From Pseudobacteroides sp. (GTDB lineage: Bacteria; Bacillota; Clostridia; Acetivibrionales; DSM-2933), in NCBI RefSeq assembly GCF_036567765.1, contig NZ_DATCTU010000079.1, forward strand, positions 1 through 54,103: 54,103 nucleotides of DNA. Reading direction: 5' to 3'. The position numbers and the translations under genes are program-made. Positions 27,897 through 37,360 of the stretch are shown here, piece by piece; position 1 is the stretch's first letter; every line of letters starts with the position of its first letter. The notes beneath the pieces are model-generated. The model had not been told where the DNA came from. It did not search any database and saw nothing but the letters and a program-made list of their open reading frames with translations.

Positions 27897-29651
27897 TTGA
27901 TTAATATATTTTGGGAGTACGTGTTACAATTTATGGGTTTTGATAGTGTTTTATATTTATTAACTTCAATAATAGCACTGTCTGTTTTATTGTTTTACTT
28001 GGTATATGGAAAGAGCTGTCCCCTCTTAAAGAGCTTTATATTTTTGCTTCTGACGGTATTAATATGGTCGTTCGGTCTTTTTCTTGAAGAAATCATAGCA
28101 GATAGAAAAACTGATTGGTATATACTTAAGTTCTATTATTCAGGTATATGTTTTATTGGATATGCCTGGCTTATTTTTGTGCTGTACTACATAAATAACA
28201 AATATGTCAGCAAAGCGTCTGTAAAAATATTGCTTTCATTAATACCTCTTACCTCATATTTTATGCTTCTTTCAAATGAGATACATGGCTTATTCTACCG
28301 AGTAGATGGAACAAATTACAGATTTTCTGTATTTTTCTGGATAATTTATTTGTATTCACTAATATGTGTAATACTTGGTAACACCCTGCTTATTAAGCAT
28401 TCGGTGAAATACAAAGGAATAAAAAAGCTTCATTTCATCATCTTGATTCTCTCAGCGTTAATACCTCTTCTTTTTAATATTGTTTTTATGATGTTAAAGT
28501 TAAAAACTGAAATAACGCCATTCAGTTTCATAATTGCTCTTGTTATTCTGACCTTTGCTTCTTTAAAATACAGGTTTTTAGATATTGAATCCCTTGCACT
28601 GAAAAACTATATATCCCAATTGCCTGATGCATTCCTCCTATTAAATCACAATTTTGAAATTGAAAGTTATAATAATTCCTTTAAAGGTATCATTGATACT
28701 GATAAGTTAAATGGACACGAAGATTTTAAAAATATTTTGGACACTATAGACAAAAATTCCTATAGTACTGAAGAGCAAAAAAAGATTCTATCATATTTAA
28801 AGAATCGAGAATTTAAAAGGATGACAGGTGAGGTAATTTTTAAAAAAAATGAAGTTACGACTTACGAGATCAATATCATGCCTTTAACGAACAAAAGGGG
28901 TAGTTTTATAGGATTAATTATTTCATTTCACAATGTGCAAAAATATAAGGACCTATTAAATGATATTAACGACAGGAATATTGAATTAAACGCTATAAAT
29001 GACCAATTGACAGAGTACGCCCAAAAGGTTGAAGAGCTTTCAATATTAAAAGAAAGAAATAGGATATCCAGAGATTTACATGACAATATCGGGCATTCGC
29101 TTACTACTCTTATTTCATTGACTGAAGCCCTCAAAATATCAAATCAAAAAAACACGGAAAAATCAAAAGAAATAATTGAGAAAATCAATATGTTATCCAG
29201 GACATCATTGAAAGAGCTTCGAGATGCCGTATCAGGTATGCTGACCTCAAACACAGAGTTTGAGACTTTTAAGGATGCATTAACCCAAATAACTGATAAA
29301 TTCAGCTATGCAGGTATCAATGTAGATATTATGTTTGATGAGGATTCCAAAAGTCTGAACAAAAAATATTTTAATGAGTTATATCTAATCTGCAAAGAAT
29401 CTATAACAAACGCTGTTAAACACGGCAATGCCAAATCAATAAAATTAATTTTTCAAAAGTCTGATGCCTCTCTAAGGCTTTTCATTTTCGATGATGGAAA
29501 AGGATGTAAAAGTATAAAAAAGGGCATGGGCCTTAAGGGAATTGAAGAAAGAGTTCAAAGCCTTTCTGGAAGAGTAATATTTGGCTCAGATGGAGAAAAA
29601 GGTTTTAACATACATATTGATATACCTTTTGTAGGGGGTAAAAATGATTAA
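27897..29651 (+). CDS. Membrane sensor histidine kinase, NarL-partner type (HisKA_3)
   Basis: 584 residues. About seven N-terminal transmembrane helices (residues 13-225) form a 7TM-type sensor. A PAS-like region (about 240-350) and a coiled coil (350-385) follow. The HisKA_3 box is ERNRISRDLHDNIGHSL with H395. The ATPase part has ESITNAVKHG, FDDGKGC and GMGLKGIEERV. The start is uncertain: the TTG at 27897 has no ribosome site, and a GTG at 27921 is only three bases from GGGAG. The response-regulator gene overlaps its end by 8 bp. Signal unknown. Confidence 0.88.
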   Translation: MINIFWEYVLQFMGFDSVLYLLTSIIALSVLLFYLVYGKSCPLLKSFIFLLLTVLIWSFGLFLEEIIADRKTDWYILKFYYSGICFIGYAWLIFVLYYINNKYVSKASVKILLSLIPLTSYFMLLSNEIHGLFYRVDGTNYRFSVFFWIIYLYSLICVILGNTLLIKHSVKYKGIKKLHFIILILSALIPLLFNIVFMMLKLKTEITPFSFIIALVILTFASLKYRFLDIESLALKNYISQLPDAFLLLNHNFEIESYNNSFKGIIDTDKLNGHEDFKNILDTIDKNSYSTEEQKKILSYLKNREFKRMTGEVIFKKNEVTTYEINIMPLTNKRGSFIGLIISFHNVQKYKDLLNDINDRNIELNAINDQLTEYAQKVEELSILKERNRISRDLHDNIGHSLTTLISLTEALKISNQKNTEKSKEIIEKINMLSRTSLKELRDAVSGMLTSNTEFETFKDALTQITDKFSYAGINVDIMFDEDSKSLNKKYFNELYLICKESITNAVKHGNAKSIKLIFQKSDASLRLFIFDDGKGCKSIKKGMGLKGIEERVQSLSGRVIFGSDGEKGFNIHIDIPFVGGKND

Positions 29652-30288
29652 AATAATAATTGCAGACGATATGATAATATTTCGCGATTCACTTAAATAT
29701 TTGCTGGAAAACCAGGAATGCATTGAAGTCGTGGCATGTGCCGATAATGGTGAAGAGGCTTTTAAGCTATGCAAGAAGCATAAGCCTGACATTGTACTTA
29801 TGGATATAGTCATGCCGGTGTGTGATGGTATTTTGGGTACAAAGCTAATAAAGGACTCGTTTCCGATGATAAAAGTACTAGTTTTGACAACCCTTGATGA
29901 TGAAGAAAAAGTTAGAAAAGCCATATCTTGTGGGGCTGACAGCTATGTACTTAAAGATACCACTCCCTTTGAACTGGTAAATATAATAAAAAGCCTTTAC
30001 AATGGCTATACCATAATTCAAAAAAACGTTTTTGATTCGGTAATCAGAGACAATAGCATATTTGATAAAAATACACCAGAAAATGCAAACCTATGCAGTA
30101 AGTTAACTGCCAGAGAGCTGACAGCAATAAAACTTGTTGTTGATGGCAAAAGCTACAAGGAAATTGCAGGTGAACTTTATATAACTGAAGGAAGTGCCCG
30201 TAATCTTATAGTGCATATACTCACCAAGCTTAATTTAACCGATAGGATTCAGCTTGCAGTTTTTGCAGTACGTAATAAGTTAGCCTAG
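29644..30288 (+). CDS. NarL/LuxR-type response regulator
   Basis: 214 residues. Receiver domain 1-120 with the acidic pair DD (8-9), phospho-acceptor D54 in VLMDIVMP and K104-region KDTTPFE. The DNA-binding LuxR helix-turn-helix is LTARELTAIKLVVDGKSYKE onward to about 205. It overlaps the kinase gene by 8 bp (ATGATTAA), so the pair is translationally coupled. Likely targets are its own operon and the secreted protein genes just downstream, where a tandem direct repeat precedes 30460. Confidence 0.93.
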   Translation: MIKIIIADDMIIFRDSLKYLLENQECIEVVACADNGEEAFKLCKKHKPDIVLMDIVMPVCDGILGTKLIKDSFPMIKVLVLTTLDDEEKVRKAISCGADSYVLKDTTPFELVNIIKSLYNGYTIIQKNVFDSVIRDNSIFDKNTPENANLCSKLTARELTAIKLVVDGKSYKEIAGELYITEGSARNLIVHILTKLNLTDRIQLAVFAVRNKLA

Positions 30289-30349
30289 CAATTCTGATAC
30301 TCCAAAATGAATACTGAATGACATTTACCGTTTTATCATTTTAATAAGT

Positions 30350-30387
30350 ATGACAAAATGCTGCATCTATATGACAAACTGTATCTA
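30350..30387 (+). promoter_or_regulatory. Tandem direct repeat upstream of the secreted amidase gene
   Basis: ATGACAAA(A/C)TG...ATCTAT occurs twice, beginning at 30350 and 30371, 21 bases (two helical turns) apart. It lies ~75-110 bp before the next gene and directly after the response-regulator gene, a typical activator position. Binding by that regulator is inference. Confidence 0.4.
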
Positions 30388-30459
30388 TTACAGTTATTTT
30401 TTTTGCTGTATGATAATTTGTAATTATAAAATTTGTAAAGAAATTGGGGGTAATTATTA

Positions 30460-32766
30460 ATGAATTTTAAGTTTAAAAAAGTAATGTCTTTTTTAATTGC
30501 AGCTGTGCTACTTCTTTGCCAGTCTGTTTATTTTGATTTGGAAGCTTTTGCAGAGGCTAATGTCTATGAAGTTGAAGGGTCTAACCTTACTCAGAATGGA
30601 ATAGCAAGAGCAACAGCAAGCATAAGTGACGATGCTTGGGGAACAACTGCAGACAAAGCAATAGATGGTAAATACAGCAATTGGACACAGCAGTGGTGCA
30701 GCGGGGGTAATACTACAGAAAAATGGCTGCAAGTAGACCTTGGTAAAAACTACCTCATAAACAGGTATGTACTTCGTCATGCAGAACCCTATGAACCTGG
30801 AAGAGGAGTTGTCAAGAACTTCAAAATTCAAAGCAGTTTCGACGGACAATCATGGAAAGATGTAGATGCAGTTTCAAACAACAGCAGCGGAATAACAGAT
30901 AAGGTAGTATCTTCATTCGCGGCAAGGTATGTAAGGGTTTATATTTTAAATCCTGACGGCGGTAACATATGTGAAAGAATTTATGAATTTGAATTGTACT
31001 ATAATTCAAAATATGCAAACCAGAATGCTTTGGTGGTTGAAGGGTCAAACCTTACTCAAAATGGAATTGCAAAGGCAACTGCAAGCGTAAGTGATGATAT
31101 ATGGGGCACAACTGCGGATAAAGCAATAGACGGTAAATACAGCGATTGGACCCAGCAGTGGTGCAGCGGAGGAAACACTACTGCAAAATGGTTAAAAGTA
31201 GACCTTGGAAAAAATTATCTTATAAACAGGTATGTACTTCGTCATGCAGAGCCTTACGAGCCTGGAAGAGGAGTTACCAAAAACTTTAAAATTCAAAAAA
31301 GTCTCGATGGCCAGAACTGGGTTGATGTGGATGTGGTTGTGGACAATACTGACGGAGTTAACGATAAAGTTTTATCCACGTTTGCAGCAAGGTATGTGCG
31401 TGTAGACATCCAGATGCCTCCAAGCAGTGCAACCTGTGAAAGAATCTACGAGTTTGAATTATATTATCATTCAAAATATAACATTGACAACGATAATCCA
31501 AATTATAAAAAATACATTTATAATTATGGGAATAAAGTAAATGCAAAATATGTAAATCCCGATGTAAATATTGCACAGAAATATACCGGCGTAACATCAA
31601 GCAAAAATGTTTCGTCTAATTACGAACTTCCATATATGGCAGTAAACGGAACGGTTTCAGGCATTGGAGACAAATGGTGCTCTGGCTACGGAGGTGGAAA
31701 AAATCAATGGCTTATGCTTGATTTGGGAAACTACTATTATATTGATCGTTGGAAAGTTGTAAATGGAAAGCAATTCGATTCTAGGATGTTTACTAAAAAC
31801 TATAAGCTCCAGTATAAGGATGAGAACGGTAAATGGGTGGATGCTTCAGGCGTTTACAATAATACAAGCGGAAGTACCGACATTACACTAAACGGTCAGA
31901 TTATTGCAAGGTTTGTAAGACTTTATGTTGTTGAGGGAGATTTTGATGATGCAACTAGAATACATGAGTTCCAATTATACAACTCAAGAGGATATGTTCC
32001 GATGCCGGGAGATGTTCTTCTTACTACAGAAGCCGGCGGGCCTGCATATCAGCATGCCGGTATAGTAAAGGATTCAAAAAACACCATAGAAGCAGATGGC
32101 AGCGGTATAAACGATTCATGTGACATTGAAAAATGGACAAACCCCAGTAGGACATATGGAGCAAATATACGTGTTATGAGAATCAAGAATTCAAGCTATG
32201 ATAATGCAGTTGCAGCAAGAGATTATGCAATGAGACAGATTGGTAAGAGTTACCTTATACCCAATCCATTTTCATACAAAGGATATGACAGGGAAGATAA
32301 ATTTTATTGCACCTCCCTTGCACATTTTTCATGGAGAAGTGTCGGGTATTCACTGGACAGCACTTATGAGTACGGCATTTTAACAGTTGGTGACCTCCAC
32401 TCCGATCCTGATACCTATGATGTTTATGAAAACGGAAAATTTGACCCATCAGCTATAAATACATTCTCAAAGCTGTGGGATGATACTTGCGAGTATATCA
32501 TTGAAAAGGGAGAATATGTTGTTGCAATGACCAAAAACGGTATAGAATATATTTATAAAAAAACTTCCGATGGCTTGATGTATGTGGGAAGAAAAGTTAA
32601 TGGCGTTATCGAATGTATTGGTGATGCCACATATGAAGTAATCAATACCGTAACTACACAAGCTGCCCAAACCTACGTAAATTCAATAAAAAATGTAGTT
32701 CCTCCCACTATTATACCTGATGGTGATGACGATGAGTGGGATTTGCTAAAATTTTTTGGTTGGTAA
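30460..32766 (+). CDS. Secreted protein: three discoidin (F5/8C) modules plus permuted papain-like amidase
   Basis: 768 residues. Signal peptide 1-32. Two nearly identical discoidin/CBM32-like modules (38-181 and 194-336, sharing TQQWCSGGNTT and VDLGKNYLINRYVLRHAEP) come from a recent tandem duplication; a third, diverged one spans 370-508. Residues 512-660 match the permuted NlpC/P60 (YiiX/YaeF) type: PGDVLL, then H532 in QHAGIV, E544 in TIEADG and the downstream nucleophile C617 in KFYCTSLAHF. These enzymes cleave amide bonds in peptidoglycan or lipids. The acidic C-tail is unassigned. No dockerin. Preceded by the two-component pair and followed 50 bp later by another secreted protein. Confidence 0.85.
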   Translation: MNFKFKKVMSFLIAAVLLLCQSVYFDLEAFAEANVYEVEGSNLTQNGIARATASISDDAWGTTADKAIDGKYSNWTQQWCSGGNTTEKWLQVDLGKNYLINRYVLRHAEPYEPGRGVVKNFKIQSSFDGQSWKDVDAVSNNSSGITDKVVSSFAARYVRVYILNPDGGNICERIYEFELYYNSKYANQNALVVEGSNLTQNGIAKATASVSDDIWGTTADKAIDGKYSDWTQQWCSGGNTTAKWLKVDLGKNYLINRYVLRHAEPYEPGRGVTKNFKIQKSLDGQNWVDVDVVVDNTDGVNDKVLSTFAARYVRVDIQMPPSSATCERIYEFELYYHSKYNIDNDNPNYKKYIYNYGNKVNAKYVNPDVNIAQKYTGVTSSKNVSSNYELPYMAVNGTVSGIGDKWCSGYGGGKNQWLMLDLGNYYYIDRWKVVNGKQFDSRMFTKNYKLQYKDENGKWVDASGVYNNTSGSTDITLNGQIIARFVRLYVVEGDFDDATRIHEFQLYNSRGYVPMPGDVLLTTEAGGPAYQHAGIVKDSKNTIEADGSGINDSCDIEKWTNPSRTYGANIRVMRIKNSSYDNAVAARDYAMRQIGKSYLIPNPFSYKGYDREDKFYCTSLAHFSWRSVGYSLDSTYEYGILTVGDLHSDPDTYDVYENGKFDPSAINTFSKLWDDTCEYIIEKGEYVVAMTKNGIEYIYKKTSDGLMYVGRKVNGVIECIGDATYEVINTVTTQAAQTYVNSIKNVVPPTIIPDGDDDEWDLLKFFGW

Positions 32767-32816
32767 ATCTTTCGTGAACATTTCAATATAAAATAATATT
32801 AATATGGGAGAATTTT

Positions 32817-35800
32817 ATGAAAAAAAGAATCGCTTCTTTTATCTTGTTTATAACAAGCTTGATTATAACACTGTGCTTTTATTCAGTGGTGGGACACGGT
32901 ATTGAAAACTATACCACCGGTGGTTTTTATTATACTTCCCACGACTATATCGATGAAATTTATGTTAATGGTGTTAAGCAGCAGAATATTCCACCTTTCA
33001 CTTTTGACCCATCCAAAGGTACTCATAATTTCATTAATATTAATCTTCGTGAAGGTAAAAATGTGGTTGCCGTCAAGGTATCAAGGAATAATAATGCTTC
33101 AAGCCATGGGTTCATAGGCAGGATTCAGACAGGTCTTGGTACTAAGTACACTACCGGAATGAATACAACCAGCATAACCCATCCTAACAACAACTCTACA
33201 GGCTCCAACTTTCCAGCTGACCATAGATTCAAGGGGAAATTCGATATCACAGACTATAACTGGTATTACAGCAACTATAACGATTCCGGCTGGAGTACGG
33301 CTGACTATTTCCACAATGACTATACCAATATGGATCAATCCATATTTCCACCAACATACGTAGGCAGTACAACTTACGCCAGCCGCCCGTACTGGATATG
33401 GCCTAAGGAAACAAGCACCAGCTTTAATGGGATGATCGCGTATTTCAGATATTCTTTCTATACAGCTAATGAGCCAACAGCAACACCGACACCTACACCA
33501 ACACCGACGCCCAAAAAACCTAGCTTGGTAAAGGGAAGCATATACTACTATGGTATTCCTTCAAAATCTGATGGAACCATTGATGTAACCAAGTCGGAAA
33601 TGCCTGTCAAGCTGCCGCTTGACAACACAGATATTGATTTATGTCAAAAAGATACCTCTTTATCAGCAGGATATAAATTGATAAAAACCATAAGCACTGA
33701 TTCAAACGGACAGTTTTCAACTACAGATCTTGCATCTGTCACTGCAAACGGAGGAAGTCTCTTTATAAGGGTAAAGGCAGAAGACGGGTATTCCCGGGTA
33801 AAAGAACTGGCCAGTAACGGTTCGGAGTATCCTTTTGTATATGAATCTGCCTCCTATACCCTGTCCTCCGGTGAAATGTCTATGAATAATTTGGAAATTA
33901 TCGATGTAAAGGTTAGCGGTTCTTTCAATATCATGAAGACTATTAAAAAGGGAGCAGAATTCTGGAAAGAGAATATGACAGGAATAGCTCCCCCGGTAAA
34001 AAGAGAAGTATTGATGATACCGGGTACGGAAAATAGTGCTTTTATAAGAGAAAAAAACCAGATTAATTATAATGATAAGCATGCCTACAGTCCTTCATTC
34101 ATTCTCCATGAATATGGACATGCACTGATGGATCAGTATGGAGCCATGCCGATTAATTCAGGCGGTAATCACAAATTTTATTCCATTAAGACCGACGGCT
34201 GGCTTCACACCCCTCAGTTGGCATACAGTGAGGGCTGGGCATGGTTTTTCTCCGCCAGTGTCCTAAGATCCCCTGTTGTCTACTTTGACAAAGCCAGGAT
34301 GTTTGATATTGAAACTCTTGCAAGTTATGCCGAATCCTCCAATATTGTACGCGATATCAGGAACGAGGTATCCAATGCAGCTGTTTTATGGGATCTGGCA
34401 GATACGACAAACGAAAAGTATAACACCAAAAGTTCCGATACAGTATCATCAGGATTTTACAATGTTTCAAAAACAGTATTGGACAACAAGCTCAGTTCCG
34501 GTAAAATGGACATGATGAGCTTTTGGGAGAAATGGAAAAACGGCTTTGGCAAAACCATTCAATCTGCATCCTGGAAAATATTCTGTGAATATAATATCAA
34601 AAGTTCTGATCTTCCACTAAAACTGGAAGAAGAAAACATAGCATCAATAAGCAGCGGTACTACCCTGGTCTCATACACTGATGGTATTGTGAAACTTTTG
34701 ACCACAAATATAGACCCAATGATCTATATGAACAACACAGGATACTTTGACCCCAATGAATACCGCTACTTCAGGCTTGAATACAAAATGCCGGTTGGTA
34801 CACCGCAAACTCCTTTTCAGGTATATGTCATGAACGACAAATATCCGACGGTAACCACAGAAGCACAGAGTGTTACTTCGCAAAATCTGATTGCAGACGG
34901 TCAGTGGCATACCTATCTTATGGATATGTACAACAACTCAGATTATAAGATTGCCGGAAGGGTAACAGGCTGGCGTTTAGACTATGCCGCAGCTTCTGGT
35001 GTGACAATGGAAATCAAAAATACCGGGCTTGTAACAGAAGAAGAGAAGTTCTTTGAAATAAAGACTCCTTCAAGTGACTTCAGCAATGATATTATCAATC
35101 CTGATAAAGCCAGTATTTACCCCGGAGATTTCAATGGAGATAAAATTACAGACTTTATTGCACATTCGGATGGCATTCCAGGATTGTTCAGTTTAAGCAG
35201 TTCATACCTGAGGTTCTACATATCCAGAGGAAATGGAGATTTTGATGCTACTAAATTTATAAAACCCTATATAGGACTTGGCACAAGCATTCAGGCGGGA
35301 ACTTATCTAAGCAGAATCCTTATCAATATTATTCCGGGGGATTTTAACGGTGACGGGATCACAGACCTCGCTTGTCAGTGGAAAGATATGGACCCACCAA
35401 CTGTTAACGGTGTCGTACGAAATTTCTGGCTTCTTATGGGAAGTGTTGACAGCAACGGCTCTCCCAGTTTTTCTAGTGCCATTCTTCCTGACGGATGGGA
35501 TCACCAGGATGGAATATCAGGACTCTACACCAATCTGATACCGGGAGACTTTAACGGAGACGGTAAAACCGACCTCATTCGCCAGGAAAAGAACGGCTGG
35601 GATGATGATAATATCGGAACCTTCCAGGTGTATTTCAGTAAGGGTGACGGAACGTTTAACATTATAACTCCGCAAAATCCTTCCTATCAAACAGATATGC
35701 AGGGAGACTATGTAAATATCATACCAGGGGATTTCAACGGAGATGGAAAAACTGATTTCCTCCGTCAGGAAAAGGGCGGCTGGGATAATGATGATACAGG

Positions 35801-36752
35801 AACCTTTTTAGTACATTTAAGCAAGGGAAATGGAGACTTTGATGCGTATTACCCCAATACTTATGATTATCAGGTGTCGTTAAAAGGATCTTATTCCAAC
35901 CTGATACCAGGATATTTTAATTCAGATGAAAAAATGGATTTCATATGCCAGGAAAAATCCGGGTGGGACGATGATGATATAAGTACGTTTAAAATCTATT
36001 ATTCCACAGGTAACGGTACCTTTGACATACAAAGAATGGATAACTGGGATGTTCAGTACACAATGAAGGGGGATTTTGTAAATCTTATACCAGGGGATTT
36101 TGACGGTGATGGAATTACAGACATTATACGCCAGGAAAAAGCAGGCTGGAACGATGACCCTACAGATAACTTTAAATTATATCTTTTGAGACAAGATAAG
36201 ATTACCGGATTTTCCACAAATTTTGAAAACCCGGACAGACTTTCTTTATTCTATGACACCATTGCTTACAGCAGAAATGTTACAGGTTATACCGCAGGGA
36301 TTAACCCTGAATGCAGCCCAAGGACCAATGAATCCGCTCACAGTGGAATTACTGCCCTGATGTTCTCAGGAACCGACACTGATTCTTATACAGCATCCTA
36401 CTGTTACTACCAGCTGTTCGATAATCTTAACCTGCAGGTTACAAGTAAAACAAAGCTGTCATACTGGTTCCTGCCTCAGGATTCCAACGCCAGGTATTCA
36501 GCTGTTGATATTGAATTCACCGACGGCTCCACCCTAAGACAGGCAGGTAATGCAGGACTTACCGACCAGAACGGTGTGAAAATGCATCCGGCATATGGTC
36601 GTGGAAGTGTAGGACAATGGAATTATATTGAGTCAAATATCGGCAGCAAATGTGCAGGAAAGGTAATCAAGAAAATTATGTACGCATATGATCAGCCAGG
36701 CTCTACAGGCCAATACAGGGGTTATGTAGACGACATAAGAATCTGGCAATAG
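32817..36752 (+). CDS. Secreted HEXXH metallopeptidase with FG-GAP/VCBS repeats
   Basis: 1311 residues; GGGAG seven bases before the ATG. Signal peptide 1-27, a beta-rich N-domain (28-216), a TPTPTP linker (221-233) and a carboxypeptidase-regulatory-like domain (235-365). The peptidase region has zinc site HEYGH (431-435) and SEGWAW with E472 as likely third ligand, a gluzincin pattern; I cannot name the MEROPS family. Six FG-GAP-type calcium repeats (about 765-1120) read PGDFNGDG(K/I)TD; the fifth is degenerate (PGYFNSDEKMD). A final beta domain (about 1140-1311) looks like a carbohydrate-binding sandwich. No dockerin or anchor. Probably co-transcribed with the amidase gene. Confidence 0.82.
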   Translation: MKKRIASFILFITSLIITLCFYSVVGHGIENYTTGGFYYTSHDYIDEIYVNGVKQQNIPPFTFDPSKGTHNFININLREGKNVVAVKVSRNNNASSHGFIGRIQTGLGTKYTTGMNTTSITHPNNNSTGSNFPADHRFKGKFDITDYNWYYSNYNDSGWSTADYFHNDYTNMDQSIFPPTYVGSTTYASRPYWIWPKETSTSFNGMIAYFRYSFYTANEPTATPTPTPTPTPKKPSLVKGSIYYYGIPSKSDGTIDVTKSEMPVKLPLDNTDIDLCQKDTSLSAGYKLIKTISTDSNGQFSTTDLASVTANGGSLFIRVKAEDGYSRVKELASNGSEYPFVYESASYTLSSGEMSMNNLEIIDVKVSGSFNIMKTIKKGAEFWKENMTGIAPPVKREVLMIPGTENSAFIREKNQINYNDKHAYSPSFILHEYGHALMDQYGAMPINSGGNHKFYSIKTDGWLHTPQLAYSEGWAWFFSASVLRSPVVYFDKARMFDIETLASYAESSNIVRDIRNEVSNAAVLWDLADTTNEKYNTKSSDTVSSGFYNVSKTVLDNKLSSGKMDMMSFWEKWKNGFGKTIQSASWKIFCEYNIKSSDLPLKLEEENIASISSGTTLVSYTDGIVKLLTTNIDPMIYMNNTGYFDPNEYRYFRLEYKMPVGTPQTPFQVYVMNDKYPTVTTEAQSVTSQNLIADGQWHTYLMDMYNNSDYKIAGRVTGWRLDYAAASGVTMEIKNTGLVTEEEKFFEIKTPSSDFSNDIINPDKASIYPGDFNGDKITDFIAHSDGIPGLFSLSSSYLRFYISRGNGDFDATKFIKPYIGLGTSIQAGTYLSRILINIIPGDFNGDGITDLACQWKDMDPPTVNGVVRNFWLLMGSVDSNGSPSFSSAILPDGWDHQDGISGLYTNLIPGDFNGDGKTDLIRQEKNGWDDDNIGTFQVYFSKGDGTFNIITPQNPSYQTDMQGDYVNIIPGDFNGDGKTDFLRQEKGGWDNDDTGTFLVHLSKGNGDFDAYYPNTYDYQVSLKGSYSNLIPGYFNSDEKMDFICQEKSGWDDDDISTFKIYYSTGNGTFDIQRMDNWDVQYTMKGDFVNLIPGDFDGDGITDIIRQEKAGWNDDPTDNFKLYLLRQDKITGFSTNFENPDRLSLFYDTIAYSRNVTGYTAGINPECSPRTNESAHSGITALMFSGTDTDSYTASYCYYQLFDNLNLQVTSKTKLSYWFLPQDSNARYSAVDIEFTDGSTLRQAGNAGLTDQNGVKMHPAYGRGSVGQWNYIESNIGSKCAGKVIKKIMYAYDQPGSTGQYRGYVDDIRIWQ

Positions 36753-36881
36753 TGCAAAAAATTTAGTTTAAACTCATGTTATTCTTGGTAAATATTATCA
36801 GAGGTCAACAATAAAACTTAATGATTTGATTAGAAAAACGTCTAGTCACTGAGTTTGAAGTTACAAAAAGGAGAATGACTT

Positions 36882-37163
36882 ATGAGAGTATACAAGAATT
36901 TAGTTAACCTTGGTGTAATAGTTCAAACATTGGGAGTAAAACAAAGTATTCCGGAAAATGACGTTTACACAGCTTTAGAACGCCACTCAAATGGTGATTG
37001 GGGTGAAATATCCGATGCTGATAAAAAGGCCAATAACCAGGCATTAGAGTTTATGGAAATGCTTTTATCTTCCTACACATCAAGTAATAATGTGCAATTT
37101 TGGATTATAACAGAGATCAGCGGTTATACAACAGTATTGCTGCCAAGTGAGTACAAAAAATAA
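36882..37163 (+). CDS. Conserved small protein of unknown function
   Basis: 93 residues; AAAGGAG precedes the ATG. The pattern RHSNGDWGEISDADKKANNQ, LLSSY, WIITE and TTVLLPSEY matches a widespread small family often labelled 'plasmid-related protein' or mislabelled as a restriction subunit. Members occur on chromosomes and plasmids in many phyla; function is unknown. It is soluble. A strong terminator follows. Its presence may mark past transfer, but base usage is not different here. Confidence 0.75.
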   Translation: MRVYKNLVNLGVIVQTLGVKQSIPENDVYTALERHSNGDWGEISDADKKANNQALEFMEMLLSSYTSSNNVQFWIITEISGYTTVLLPSEYKK

Positions 37164-37213
37164 ATTTCAAAATTAGAAGTGTAAATGATTAATGATTATA
37201 AAACATATAGTTA

Positions 37214-37247
37214 AAAGACCCTGGGAATTTATTTTCTCAGGGTCTTT
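37214..37247 (+). terminator. Rho-independent terminator
   Basis: AAAGACCCTG (37214-37223) pairs perfectly with CAGGGTCTTT (37238-37247) around a 14-nt loop. It ends the small conserved gene. Confidence 0.7.
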
Positions 37248-37310
37248 GATTATGGTATGATTTATACATAGGTACGATCAAAAAAACTTCTGCTATAAAT
37301 TTCGCTCATG

Positions 37311-37346
37311 TGTTGACTTAACTGGTCAACACCCGCTCAAAAGCGG
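37311..37346. repeat. Two adjacent hairpins beyond the GH9 gene
   Basis: TGTTGAC/GTCAACA (37311-37331, 7-nt loop) and CCGCT/AGCGG (37333-37346, 4-nt loop) lie 15-50 bp past the GH9 stop. Neither is followed by a T run on the minus strand, so they look more like 3'-protecting structures or a binding site than a terminator. Confidence 0.4.
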
Positions 37347-37360
37347 AAGTAATTTTTTAA

